Under the pieces are notes generated by a model. The model searched no databases and was not told where the DNA came from. It worked only from the letters and a program-made list of their open reading frames with translations. The position numbers and the translations under genes are program-made. A DNA stretch of 64,000 nt from Streptomyces roseus (GTDB lineage Bacteria > Actinomycetota > Actinomycetes > Streptomycetales > Streptomycetaceae), in assembly GCF_001044425.1 (NCBI RefSeq), contig NZ_LFML01000003.1, positions 1 to 64,000 on the forward strand. Direction: 5' to 3'. This document shows positions 17,934 to 27,667 of this stretch, piece by piece (the stretch's first letter is position 1; each line of letters starts with the position of its first letter).

Positions 17934-20900
17934 TTCCGGCTCCAGAGGTGCTCGAACTGAGTGAAGGCGAGGTTGGTGTCGAAGTTGGCGACGTTGTCGC
18001 TGACGTTGAGAACCAGGCAGCTGTCCTTGCCGCCGTTCCGCGGTCCGCGCAGTCCGCGTCCGATCATCTGCTGGTACACGTTGGTGCTGTAGACCGGCCG
18101 CGCCACGACCACGGTACGAGTGGCAGGTGCGTCGAACCCCTGGGTGAGCACACCGTAGTTGGTGAGTACCCGGATACGACCACTTCGGAAATTCTCGATG
18201 CGAGTGCGACGGTCGTGCGCACTGGTCGTAGAGTCCACGGCAGCGGACGGAACACCGCGGTCGTTGAGCATGGCCGCCAAATACTTGGCGTGATCCACCG
18301 AGGTGGCGAAGAGCAGCGTCGGCCAATCGTCCGGCAGATCGGCCACGCAGTCGACGATGCGCCGACTGCGCGCGTGATCGTCGGCGAGTCGCTGTTCGGC
18401 GGAGCGGGAGAGCACGGCCATGCGATCGGCGTGTGTCTTCTCGTCCTGGGTGAGTTCGATTCGGCCGCCCTCAAGGGTGCGGTGTTCGACTTGGGCGAGC
18501 ATGCCCCAGTCCTGGAGATCGCGATAAGGATCGCCCGACGGGAAAACGCCTTCGTCGAGTCGCCGATTGCCGAAGCGTCGGACCAGGCGCCGGGTCTCCT
18601 CCTCGTTGGTGTTCCGGAACGGTGTGGCGGTCAGGCCGAGTAGATGCCGGCCCGTCTCGTACTGGGTGAGTCCCAACTGCGCGAGGATCTCCGTGTACCG
18701 CTTGGAGATGGCGGTGTGCGCCTCGTCCACGATCACCAGAGCGGCCTGGCGCAGCCAGGCGTACTGATCGGTGGCCAGGCACCGTTCCAACTTGGCGTCG
18801 GTGGCGACCACCAGGTGCGGGTGGTCGATGACGTCCCCCACCTCGTTGGTGCTCCACAGCCGGCTGATGGTGAGCGGGCGGTCGGCGCCGACCTTGCTCC
18901 AGACGAATTTCCAGCTCTGGACTGCCTGCTCGCACAACTCCTCGGTCTGTGCGATCCACAGGAGTGGCCCCTTGAGGTCGCCGACTCGCTTCACCCAGCG
19001 GATCACGGCCTCGGCGGTGACCCGGGTCTTGCCGGCGCCGGTCGGCAGCGACAGCATGCCGCGTTGGGGCGCCAGTCGGTCGAGCATGGTGGAGATGTTC
19101 CGAACCAGGTCCTCCTGGTACTCGTGGAGGCTCGGGAAATCCCGAGGGCCCTCTACGGTCTCGAAGGAGGGCGGAGACGGAGCCCGCGAACCGGCGAACG
19201 CGACCGGCAGCCTCAGATCCGAAACGAACGCGATGGCCGCGGACGAACCTCCGTAGGCCACCGGAGCATTGGGGAATCGCCCCTGGATGTCCCTGGCGTG
19301 CTGCTGCAACACACCGTCACCGTGCGCGTTGAACGCCATCTGCGCGATCCGGCGCCCGGTCGGCTCCACACCATCGGTCGAATGCAGTTCGGCCTCCATC
19401 AATCCCTCGGGAAGGCCGGTGCGAAGTGCATCGGCACCGATCAGCAACTCGATCTTTGCCACCACGTCCGTGGACTCGCGCACGGCCTTCTGCGCCGCCT
19501 TCAACTCGCTGTCCCGTTCCATACGGTCCTGGTGCTCGAGCACCGCTCGGCACCCGGCGGCACCGAGGCCCAAGCTAAGTTCGCGGTCGATCAGGCGCAG
19601 CATCGGTTCCGGGGCCAGAGGGACTCGAAGCTTGACGGTGCTGTCCTGTCGTACGGCGTCCAGGGGGGAGGTGCGCGTGCCCTTGGGCGTACGGGTGACC
19701 TCTTCCAGCTCGCTGCACCGTTGCACCATGCTGTTCCGGTTTCCGCTGTTCAGACGCTGCCGCAGGGCAGGGAACAGCTCGACCAGCGGCACGGGGTCGC
19801 CCATCGGTACTTCACGGGTCTCCAGGCTGATCACGTCGGCGTAGCGGAGCATGCCCCACTTCTCGATCATCAGCTCGGCGTCGTCGGCGGTCGGCACGAG
19901 CAGCGCCGGGAGTTGCTCGGCGCGCAGCGCTTGGTACTGAGCGGTCCCGACGGCGACGGTGATCTCGCTGTCGGGCCGGGCTTCCCAGGCGTCGCCGATC
20001 CGGCACCGGGTCAGGGAGTCCTCGGGGAAGTCCGCGCCGAAACGGGTCAGCATCACGTAGGTGGCGCCGACGAAGGAGTCGTCCGCGCTTCGGGTCACCT
20101 CGTCGAGGAGTGCGTCCCAGCGGTCGGCGGGGACCTCGTCGACGGTGGTCGGGAGCCGCAGCCTGCGTGCCTTCTCTGGGGAGATGTCTGCGACCGGCAG
20201 TACATCCCGGTAGCCGGCGAGCTGGGGGCCGACGGCCTCTTTGACCGGCTTGATCCCATGGGAGGTGGCGACCGTGCCGAACTTCCGCAGCATCCACCGG
20301 ATCGGCGAGGGCACGGGCTGTCGCGTGTTGGTCTGTGCGCCGATCTGGCGCGTCCAGTTGTCCACCACGGCGTCGTCGGGCAGCACCTTCAGGAAGGCGG
20401 CACGGGATTCCTCGGACAGGGCACGGAAGAGGTGGAGGGGGCCGCCGATCGCGGCCCCCTCGACCTTCATCCGGCTCAGCGCGGGGCGCGGAGCGCGACT
20501 GTCCAGACCGCGCAGGTAGGCGGCGTGGAGGGCTTCGCGGTACTCCACGAACCACGCTTCGTCCTCCTGGGGCCGGACCCCACCGGACGGCCGTTCCCGC
20601 AGGCCGACCTGGGAGAAGAACGGGGTGTCGTCGGAGTGGAAGGCCATGTCGACAGCGATGCCGGGGTCGCGCTTCGCATCGACCACGGCACCGGGCAGCA
20701 TGCAGTCTTCAATGGGCCGGAACCGACCGTCGGCGGTCCGCACCCGGAGCGCCAAGCGTGGAGTGGGTACCTTCTCCAGGACTTTGTGGGCCAGCCGACG
20801 CACCCCCGCCTGACGGAACAGCTCCCAGAACCGCTCCCAGTCCGAGTCGCCGTAGTGATCGAAGCCCTGATCGAGAACGCTGGCGAACCGGCCCTCGACA

Positions 20901-22693
20901 TCGGCCTCCCGAATGCCCAGGACGTTGAGCACGTGAGCCAGCGACGGGTCTTGGGCGAGCTCGTCGACCACGTACACCAGGGTTTCGCGTAGTCCGCCCT
21001 GGCCGGCACGGCGGAAGACCTTGCCTGGAACGGGTGCGACGAGACCGTGCTCCTCCGTGAGCACGATGTGGGCCTTACGGGCCTCTTCGGCACAGGGAGA
21101 GCGGTCCTCGATCATTTCCGCGAGGATGCGAACGGCCACTGCCGACGCCTCGGCGGTGCCGCTCTTGACCAGAGCCTCCAGCCATTCCCGGACATCCGTC
21201 CGCTCATGCCCGGACGCAGCGATGATGTGCTCGACCTTTCCGGAGCGCAGGGCGTCGGCCTCGGCACTCGGGTGAAGCCAATTCGAGGGGCGCCCGGGGG
21301 ACTCGTGCCACATCCGGAGCCACCTGGACAGTTTTCTGAAGTCCTTGTCGAGGCGCGGGTGGATCCTCAGAGTCGTAGGGATGCGCAGGACGCCGTCCTG
21401 ATCGGGCAACGCAGGACGGTCCGCCGTGCGGGCCCAGATCTCTCGGGTCAGGAACTCGTCGGCCCAGCTGATCGCCTCCTTGCTTCGGCCGGGCAGCAGG
21501 GGGAGATAGGCGGCGGGGTCCTCATCGGGTGCAAGCGCGGGGAGGGAGTCGACGACCAGCTTTGCCGACATCCGGATCATCTCCTGGTTGAAGGGAGAGG
21601 AATCGAGGAGGTTCTGGCGGTCCTCGTTCGTCTTCCAGGCGCCGTTGAGGATGCCGCTCAACGACATCTCGTACTTGGTCGGGAAGAAGGACCAGAACTT
21701 GCCGCGCCCGCGTGATCGGGGGCTGACGTACAGACCGCTCTCCGTGTCCTTCTCCAGGGCGGGGACGCCCCAGGCGAGGTTGAGCGAGAGCCGGTCGTGC
21801 AGTTCGCCGGCGTCCGCTCGGGCACTGGGACCGGGTTCGTGGGTGGTGGTGAACACGCGCCATCGGTCGGTGGCGACGGGCTTGCCGGTTCGCTCCTCGA
21901 TCAAGGTGTGCAGGTCGCCGGTCCGCTGGGCGGTCAGTGTCCGACGAGCCATGGGCCGTGGCCGGCGGTCCTCCAGCACGACTTTGGCGACGTGTGGCGA
22001 GAAGAGCTGGAAGCCGACCGGGAATTCTTCGCGGGGCTCGCCGTGGTCCTTGCCACGCCCACCGTGCATGTCCCGGCCCAGCCGGTCGTCAGCCTTCGGG
22101 AGCAGGGGCAGACGAACGACGGTGGTGGCCCAGTTCAGCAGCTCGTTGAGGACGTGATCGGAAGCGCGCTCGGCCTGCACGTCCAAAGGCCGGGCCATCC
22201 GCAGCACGGGGGCGTCGAACTCGGAGCCGTAGCGCGCCGTCACGCCTGGCACGGCCCTGATCTGCTCGTATGACCAGGCGCGGTCGAATCCGAAACTTCC
22301 GGTGCTGCTGAAGAATTCCGGCGCGTCGGTCACCACGAGAACCGATTTGACACCCACTCCGAAACGACCGATCTGGCCGCCACGCTTCTTGGACATACTC
22401 ATCCGAAGAATTGTCTCTGCGCCTTCCGGCGTGACCGGTGCACCCTCGTTCGCGCAGTACAGGTGGGTTCCCGTGAGGATGACGCAAATTCGCCCACTCG
22501 TCTCGTCGACCATTTCATCCGCCGCGTTCTGAACGAGCTCGAAAAGCTGCCGATCACCATATCCGCCCTGGGTGATACGGCGCTCTCCATTGGCGTGCTC
22601 GGTCACGAGGCCGGGGTCCACGGCGTAAGTCTGCAGGACACGCGAGGACTGTTCGAGAACGGTTTGAACGACCGAAGAGGACGGTGGCGGCAC
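17930..22693 (-). CDS. GHKL ATPase fused to SF2 helicase (sacsin-like N-terminus)
   Basis: A 1587-residue protein from GTG 22693, chosen for AGGAG ten bases upstream; an alternative GTG at 22771 would add 26 residues. The N-terminus has a GHKL/Hsp90-type ATPase: N box ELVQNAADE (about 52-60), CANEG (80-84) and GGQIGRFGVGVKS (105-117), like sacsin repeats. About 1000 residues of unassigned sequence follow. The C-terminus is an SF2 helicase: PTGAGKT (about 1217-1223), VDEAH (1322-1326), TAT (1355) and QMIGRGLRG (about 1542-1550). It is the first gene of the leftward defence operon. It may couple a clamp-like ATPase to DNA unwinding. Its family is known from defence contexts, but its function is not established. 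Confidence 0.85.
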   Translation of the reverse strand: MPPPSSSVVQTVLEQSSRVLQTYAVDPGLVTEHANGERRITQGGYGDRQLFELVQNAADEMVDETSGRICVILTGTHLYCANEGAPVTPEGAETILRMSMSKKRGGQIGRFGVGVKSVLVVTDAPEFFSSTGSFGFDRAWSYEQIRAVPGVTARYGSEFDAPVLRMARPLDVQAERASDHVLNELLNWATTVVRLPLLPKADDRLGRDMHGGRGKDHGEPREEFPVGFQLFSPHVAKVVLEDRRPRPMARRTLTAQRTGDLHTLIEERTGKPVATDRWRVFTTTHEPGPSARADAGELHDRLSLNLAWGVPALEKDTESGLYVSPRSRGRGKFWSFFPTKYEMSLSGILNGAWKTNEDRQNLLDSSPFNQEMIRMSAKLVVDSLPALAPDEDPAAYLPLLPGRSKEAISWADEFLTREIWARTADRPALPDQDGVLRIPTTLRIHPRLDKDFRKLSRWLRMWHESPGRPSNWLHPSAEADALRSGKVEHIIAASGHERTDVREWLEALVKSGTAEASAVAVRILAEMIEDRSPCAEEARKAHIVLTEEHGLVAPVPGKVFRRAGQGGLRETLVYVVDELAQDPSLAHVLNVLGIREADVEGRFASVLDQGFDHYGDSDWERFWELFRQAGVRRLAHKVLEKVPTPRLALRVRTADGRFRPIEDCMLPGAVVDAKRDPGIAVDMAFHSDDTPFFSQVGLRERPSGGVRPQEDEAWFVEYREALHAAYLRGLDSRAPRPALSRMKVEGAAIGGPLHLFRALSEESRAAFLKVLPDDAVVDNWTRQIGAQTNTRQPVPSPIRWMLRKFGTVATSHGIKPVKEAVGPQLAGYRDVLPVADISPEKARRLRLPTTVDEVPADRWDALLDEVTRSADDSFVGATYVMLTRFGADFPEDSLTRCRIGDAWEARPDSEITVAVGTAQYQALRAEQLPALLVPTADDAELMIEKWGMLRYADVISLETREVPMGDPVPLVELFPALRQRLNSGNRNSMVQRCSELEEVTRTPKGTRTSPLDAVRQDSTVKLRVPLAPEPMLRLIDRELSLGLGAAGCRAVLEHQDRMERDSELKAAQKAVRESTDVVAKIELLIGADALRTGLPEGLMEAELHSTDGVEPTGRRIAQMAFNAHGDGVLQQHARDIQGRFPNAPVAYGGSSAAIAFVSDLRLPVAFAGSRAPSPPSFETVEGPRDFPSLHEYQEDLVRNISTMLDRLAPQRGMLSLPTGAGKTRVTAEAVIRWVKRVGDLKGPLLWIAQTEELCEQAVQSWKFVWSKVGADRPLTISRLWSTNEVGDVIDHPHLVVATDAKLERCLATDQYAWLRQAALVIVDEAHTAISKRYTEILAQLGLTQYETGRHLLGLTATPFRNTNEEETRRLVRRFGNRRLDEGVFPSGDPYRDLQDWGMLAQVEHRTLEGGRIELTQDEKTHADRMAVLSRSAEQRLADDHARSRRIVDCVADLPDDWPTLLFATSVDHAKYLAAMLNDRGVPSAAVDSTTSAHDRRTRIENFRSGRIRVLTNYGVLTQGFDAPATRTVVVARPVYSTNVYQQMIGRGLRGPRNGGKDSCLVLNVSDNVANFDTNLAFTQFEHLWSRK

Positions 22694-22869
22694 TGCTTCT
22701 GCGCTCCTGAGTAGCAAGGATCCGGACGAAAGAGCGAACACGGGCCGGCCGGCCCGTGTTCGCCGTGGCACTGGACGTTGTTTTCCACAGTGCCTGCGTG
22801 AAGCGGGGGGTTGACGGCGAAGGCGCCGTTTGTTGCGAGACCGAGACTTCAGCCTCGTGACGTGCTGGA

Positions 22870-23082
22870 TCAGACCGAGGGAGCGGTCTCGTCCGGAGCG
22901 TCAGGCAGGTCCTGGGCCACCTTCGCCAGAACGGGGAACCTGTAGGCGAAAGTCACCTCGGACAGGCCGTTTTCGTGGAGAATCCACAGAACCGCGCCCT
23001 TGCTTCGAGCCGTCTTGATTGCCATCTCGAACGCACTCGACTCCCGAAACGAGTCCAGTGATTCACTGTCCTGCTCATTCAT
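22870..23082 (-). CDS. Small acidic protein, 70 aa, in the divergent control region
   Basis: A frame of 70 codons from an ATG at 23082 preceded by GGGGTGG. The protein begins MNEQDSESLD and ends with an acidic tail (DAPDETAPSV). A central beta-like segment (GAVLWILHENGLSEVTFAYRF) gives it a fold-like pattern and codon positions show the usual high-GC third base. It lies 176 bases upstream of the GHKL-helicase gene in the same direction. No family is recognised. It could be a small regulator or accessory of the defence operon; a longer in-frame ATG at 23208 exists but has no better ribosome site. Confidence 0.55.
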   Translation of the reverse strand: MNEQDSESLDSFRESSAFEMAIKTARSKGAVLWILHENGLSEVTFAYRFPVLAKVAQDLPDAPDETAPSV

Positions 23083-23628
23083 CTGGTCCACCCCTGTTTG
23101 TCGCATCCTGCAGCTGCACAGGGGTGTATTTGGGTACACGTCCCCCGTGTGAAATGAGATAGACGAATCTATGTCTGGAGCGAGGCCTCCTTCCTCATTC
23201 CCGATCAAGCTAGGGGATGGAGGTCTCGTACGGCCAGCCCTTTACGGAACAATTTTCACTGTGCGGCTCTGGCCGGGCGGAAGGCGGGAATCTGGGCGCA
23301 GTTCTCCCCGGGTCGCCCGACCATCCCAATGATTTCGGGATTTCGCGAGCGAGATGGGATCCCCATCGTCGGCGACCCTATCGGGTATTCAGTCGAACAG
23401 GCAAGCCGAACTCCCGTTCCCCTGAAGGGAGTTGGCGGTTCCGTTTGTAGGGGGGTTGCACGACAGGCCTGAATTGTCGCATTTGGGACAAGGTGGACAT
23501 CGAGCTGAGGAGATCTGGCGAATCGCTCTCGATCAACTGCTGGTTGACGTTTCCATTCATGTCAAATTAGCCTTCTGATCCACACCATGCGATGGCATGG
23601 AAGGTCCAGGAGAGAGAGCAGGCGGCAC
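23083..23628. promoter_or_regulatory. Divergent control region of the defence island
   Basis: About 545 bases without a convincing gene, noticeably less GC-rich than its surroundings, between the two divergent arms of the defence island. Two inverted repeats are close to the HTH-GHKL gene: TCAAC/GTTGA with a 5-base spacer at 23533-23547, and CCATGC/GCATGG with a 4-base spacer at 23585-23600. These could be operators for the HTH domain encoded just downstream. No clear -10/-35 pair is claimed. Confidence 0.45.
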
Positions 23629-25776
23629 GTGGAGACAGGTGAGGAGTTCGGGCCCTGGTTGGCCCGACAGCTCAAGCTCGCGGGAAAGACGCAGGCCGAA
23701 CTGGCCGACGAGCTCAAGCTGACTCGGGCTGCAGTGTCGGCGTGGATCACCGGCAGGTCGACTCCTCGTCCGACCGTCATGTCGGACATCGCCAAGGCGC
23801 TCGGCACAGACGTGGGCACGGTGCACACCCGCACCACCGATACCCAGGCCGGCCTTCCGGTCACCTGGTACCACCGCCCCGGCTACCCCGATGGCGGCCG
23901 TGACCTGGGCAATGCCGCCGCCTTCGCCTTCGACGCCGACGTGCAGGTCCTCGCTCGCGAGACATGCCAGAACAGCCTGGACGAGCGGCTGATCGAGAAC
24001 GGCCGCCCCGTCAAGGTGCGCTATACCCTGCACGAGCTCACCGGCGCGGCCCTGGACGCCTTCCGCGAGGCGATCCTCTGGAACGATCTCTTTCCGCACT
24101 ACTCCGCCGTTTCGGAGACCGCCGGCAACCAGAAGGTCGGTCGGGTCGTGGATGCCGGAGTGCGTGACATGTACGAGAAGGGCCGTTTGGTCCTGCTGCG
24201 CGTCGACGACTACAACGCTTCCGGGCTGATCGGCGACGATTACGCGGACGGCAAGTTCGCCGCCGTGGTGAGACGTCAACTGGAGAGCCTCAAGTCCGGT
24301 CCCGGAGCGGGCGGTTCGTACGGCTTGGGAAAGGCGACGCTGTGGGCCACCAGCTCCCTCGGGCTCGTGCTCATCAACTCCACTCTCTCCGTGCCTCACG
24401 AGGGCCGCACCGAGCGACGCGTCATCGGCCGCCTCGAACTGCCGTGGCGTGAGGTCGACGGCGAGTCGTACGCGGGTCCTGCCTGGTTCGGGCGCCCTGA
24501 TCCCGACTCGCCCGGGGCCATGGTCGCCCGGTCTTGGTGGGCGGACGAGGAGACCGTGGAGAACCTGTATTTGGCCCGGGAGAGCGACGAACCCGGTACG
24601 TCCTTCCTCATCGTCGGTGCGCACGATGTGGCCGGCCTCGCAGCGAACTCCTCCGATCCCGACGACGGATTCATCGACGAGGAGGAGAGCGATGAGGACA
24701 CGCGTGACATCACCACGATGCACGCCCGGCTGGTCGAGGCACTCGGGCGCGACTTCTGGGCCGCTATGACCGGCGGAGGCAGCAAGCTCCCCCTCCTGGA
24801 GGTTTCTGTCCGCGCTCTGCGAAACGGCAAGGAAGTCGTGGCGGAGCAGCAGGTGGACCCGTCTGTCGAACAGCCCGCCCGGACCCGTGCCCTGAGGGCG
24901 CACTACGAGGGCACCACGGTGGACCGTCTCACCGAAGCCGGGCAGGTGGCGGCTCGGAGCATTCCGTTGAAGCTGCCGTTGTCCGGAGGTGCTCATGGGA
25001 CGCTCGGTACGCACCAAGCGGTCTTGCTCGTGACGGAAGCCGAGGGGGACAGGGACGGAGCGAAGAACCGGATGCACTCGGTGCGCGGCAATCGCATGAC
25101 CGTCAAGAGGGCCGTGGTCCCGAGGCTGCCGAACAGCACCAACCCTTTCCAGGCCGTTCTGCTGCTCGGGGAGGCAGCCGGGGAGACGGCCCCCTTCGCG
25201 AAGGAGGCCGAGGACTTCCTGCGTGCGGCGGAACCACCCGAGCATGACCGTTGGGGACAGACCGAAGAGCTGACGCTGCGGTGGTCACCATCCGCTTATC
25301 GGCGTATCAACGCAATGACCGCCGAGGCCAACAACGCGGCGAGGGAATTGGTCGCACGGCCGAAACGAAGCAGCGGAGAAGGCGGTGAGGCCCTGCGCAA
25401 GGCGTTGACGGTGCGGACGAGGCCCAAGGCCAAGACACCTGCCGGCCCCGTGGTTCCGGTCCTGGACGGCCTCGACGCGGCGGTCGGCGACGCCGGAGAG
25501 TGGCGGATCGACGGCGAAGTGAGCATTCCGCGTGGCGACGAGATCTTCCCGATGGTGCCTGTGGCACAGCTGGACGTGCGCTCGGGGGGCCGCCCCCGGC
25601 TGGACTGGGCGGAATTGGTGGGCGTCGAGGGCTGCGAAGCGGTCGACGGAGTACTGCACTTCACACCTGGTGCGCGGCGTGCGAAGTTCCGAGGAACCAC
25701 CGACGTCACCAGCCACCCGGTCAGGACCACTCTGACCCGTCTCGTTGTCGAGCTCCGTGCCGGAAAGGGGGAGTGA
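23629..25776 (+). CDS. HTH domain fused to a GHKL (MORC/MutL-like) ATPase
   Basis: A 715-residue protein from GTG 23629, chosen because purine-rich sequence precedes it; an ATG at 23587 would add 14 residues but has no ribosome site. Residues 8-59 form an XRE helix-turn-helix (KTQAELADELKLTRAAVSAW). A GHKL ATPase follows: N box ARETCQNSLDE (about 108-118), a G1-like VDDYNASGL (192-200) and GGSYGLGKATLW (228-239). The C-terminal 400 residues are unassigned. GHKL ATPases of MutL/MORC type occur in restriction-like loci beside cytosine methyltransferases. Here the HTH could autoregulate the operon or target DNA. It is the first gene of the rightward defence operon. Confidence 0.82.
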   Translation: METGEEFGPWLARQLKLAGKTQAELADELKLTRAAVSAWITGRSTPRPTVMSDIAKALGTDVGTVHTRTTDTQAGLPVTWYHRPGYPDGGRDLGNAAAFAFDADVQVLARETCQNSLDERLIENGRPVKVRYTLHELTGAALDAFREAILWNDLFPHYSAVSETAGNQKVGRVVDAGVRDMYEKGRLVLLRVDDYNASGLIGDDYADGKFAAVVRRQLESLKSGPGAGGSYGLGKATLWATSSLGLVLINSTLSVPHEGRTERRVIGRLELPWREVDGESYAGPAWFGRPDPDSPGAMVARSWWADEETVENLYLARESDEPGTSFLIVGAHDVAGLAANSSDPDDGFIDEEESDEDTRDITTMHARLVEALGRDFWAAMTGGGSKLPLLEVSVRALRNGKEVVAEQQVDPSVEQPARTRALRAHYEGTTVDRLTEAGQVAARSIPLKLPLSGGAHGTLGTHQAVLLVTEAEGDRDGAKNRMHSVRGNRMTVKRAVVPRLPNSTNPFQAVLLLGEAAGETAPFAKEAEDFLRAAEPPEHDRWGQTEELTLRWSPSAYRRINAMTAEANNAARELVARPKRSSGEGGEALRKALTVRTRPKAKTPAGPVVPVLDGLDAAVGDAGEWRIDGEVSIPRGDEIFPMVPVAQLDVRSGGRPRLDWAELVGVEGCEAVDGVLHFTPGARRAKFRGTTDVTSHPVRTTLTRLVVELRAGKGE

Positions 25777-25779
25777 CAC

Positions 25780-26775
25780 GTGAAGTTCTACCCGTACAAG
25801 CGACTCAATCGGCCGGTCCTGCTCAGGGTGACCTCGGTCGCCCTCAGGCTTTCCGACGGCACCCGTGACCAGTTGGAGACGACGGCGTACTCGACCCAAC
25901 AGCAGGCTGTCGCGCTTGGTATCGCGGGGCACACCGACTGGGTGAGCGCCGAGATCGCCGTTTCGGCGACGCTGCCGCCCGGGGCGAACGCGCCGGACGC
26001 GCCCTGGTCGGACCTGCGCGTCCTGGCCGTCCTGACGGATGGCGAGACCAACGTTCGTACCTCTGTGGATCTCACGCTCGACGTGGAGGGCGGCCGGGAC
26101 TGGTCCGGCGCGCTGAAGGTGTTCCGTGACGATCATCTCGGTCGGGCCTACGTCGCCGTGTACGCCGTCGGGACAGTGGACGGAGTGCGCGGACGGTCGA
26201 TCGCCGAGACCGACCGAAGCTGGATCATCGACACGGCTTCGGACGAGCCGGTCCGTGGGCTCCAACTCGAGGTTCAGAAAGCGTCCTTCAAGAAGAGCTC
26301 CCGCGAGTGGCTTCAGGCCTACGCCGACGCGCCCTGGGTCGTGGACACCTCGGCCAGGGTCCCCACCGTTTTCGTGAACACCGATGTCGAAGGAGTCATC
26401 GACCTCCTGGACAGCAACGGGTCGGGTGTGGAGAGCAAGGTGCGCGACCTCTTGGTCGCCCAGATGTCCACCGACGTATGGACCGCGGTATTTCACAGCG
26501 CCATCGGCGATCTGGAGGTGGAACCCGGCGGCCGGCCCGTCTTCCCCACCGACTGGCAGGGCGAGGTGCTGCGGGAGATGCTCCCGGACGTGATTCCCGG
26601 CGTTCATGTCGAGGAGGCCCTGCGACAGGTCCATCGTCGGCGCACCGGCGAGTCAGGCTGGGTGGAGTTGCAGACGCGTATCCATTACGCGGCCGTCCGC
26701 CGCGCCGATGCCACCAAGGCGCTCGCCTTTGCCATCCGCAGTCTGGAACAGATGAACCGCGAGAGTGAGACGTGA
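25780..26775 (+). CDS. Unknown defence-operon protein, 331 aa
   Basis: A 331-residue protein starting at GTG three bases after the HTH-GHKL stop and overlapping the next gene by four bases. The N-terminal half is rich in predicted beta strands (PVLLRVTSVALRLSDG..., then AEIAVSATLPPG), suggesting a beta-sandwich. The C-terminal half is helical with several tryptophans and an acidic region. No nuclease or ATPase motif is visible. I do not recognise the family. Coupling to the GHKL ATPase and the following gene suggests the three proteins act together, possibly as a complex. Confidence 0.75.
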   Translation: MKFYPYKRLNRPVLLRVTSVALRLSDGTRDQLETTAYSTQQQAVALGIAGHTDWVSAEIAVSATLPPGANAPDAPWSDLRVLAVLTDGETNVRTSVDLTLDVEGGRDWSGALKVFRDDHLGRAYVAVYAVGTVDGVRGRSIAETDRSWIIDTASDEPVRGLQLEVQKASFKKSSREWLQAYADAPWVVDTSARVPTVFVNTDVEGVIDLLDSNGSGVESKVRDLLVAQMSTDVWTAVFHSAIGDLEVEPGGRPVFPTDWQGEVLREMLPDVIPGVHVEEALRQVHRRRTGESGWVELQTRIHYAAVRRADATKALAFAIRSLEQMNRESET

Positions 26776-27650
26776 TCACCCAACCGAACCACGTACCGGA
26801 GCGCCTGGGGCTGCTCGCCACCTCTGCCGTCGATCCGTTCCTCACCGAGGAGCTGCTCAAAGGTGAACAGGTTCACGGTGGCATCGACCTCGCCAAAGTC
26901 GTCGAGCCGCTTCCCGAGGACGACGCCAGGTGGTGGGTCGAGCCGATCCGGAGCCTGGTGGACGACGCCGTGTTCGAGTTCCGGGAGGACCGCACCCGAG
27001 CCGACGCATGGCTCGCGCCACGGCTGCATGCCACGCTGCGCCTGACGCGACGAGAAGCGGCGGACAAGCGTCTGTGGAACCACCTGGCCCTGGCTGTCGC
27101 CCCGGACTACGTGGTCTGGCGGCACCTGTCTGAGCCGACGGCGAAGAAGCCGGAGAGACGCGTCGCTGCCGAGCGCTTCCGGGGACCCGCGGACCGCCAG
27201 TGTTTCTCCCGCCTGTGGTGGGCGGCCGAACTGTTCAGGAACGGGTCGGACTACGAGCCGGTCGACATCGCCTGCGGAAATCAGGATCTGATCCACACCG
27301 TTCTCCGGAGCGAGTTGATCGATCACCGTCCCACCGCTCAGGCCCTGGTCCGTCTTCTGAAGAGTGGCCAGGTCTCCGGCGGGCGAGAGATCAATGGCCT
27401 CAGCGTCGCGATCAATACGGCGGGAGCGACCTTGCTCTACGACATCCTCGCGCCGGACCAGCCCCGCGACCCAGCCCGACTGCGGCACTGGATCGCGGAA
27501 GCGGGATCGGCGCCGCCGGTCGAGCGGTACGAGCTCCCGAGCGGGCCCGACGAGGACCCCGTGCCGGAGGAGTCCGTGGCGGCGCTCACCCGCTACTTTG
27601 CGGAGCTGTTCGAGACTGCGCCGGTCAGGGGCCGGAAGAGCGGGGATTGA
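26772..27650 (+). CDS. DUF6339-like defence-operon protein, 292 aa
   Basis: A 292-residue mostly helical protein with a conserved-looking block WNHLALAVAPDYVVWRHL (about residues 98-115) followed by RQCFSRLWWAAEL (about 140-152). The pattern resembles DUF6339 proteins found in bacterial defence loci, an assignment made from memory with moderate certainty. No catalytic motif is evident. It overlaps the upstream gene by four bases (ATGA) and ends 17 bases before the convergent methyltransferase gene, so it is the last member of the rightward operon. Confidence 0.7.
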   Translation: MITQPNHVPERLGLLATSAVDPFLTEELLKGEQVHGGIDLAKVVEPLPEDDARWWVEPIRSLVDDAVFEFREDRTRADAWLAPRLHATLRLTRREAADKRLWNHLALAVAPDYVVWRHLSEPTAKKPERRVAAERFRGPADRQCFSRLWWAAELFRNGSDYEPVDIACGNQDLIHTVLRSELIDHRPTAQALVRLLKSGQVSGGREINGLSVAINTAGATLLYDILAPDQPRDPARLRHWIAEAGSAPPVERYELPSGPDEDPVPEESVAALTRYFAELFETAPVRGRKSGD

Positions 27651-27667
27651 CCTGGGAGGTGGTCGTC

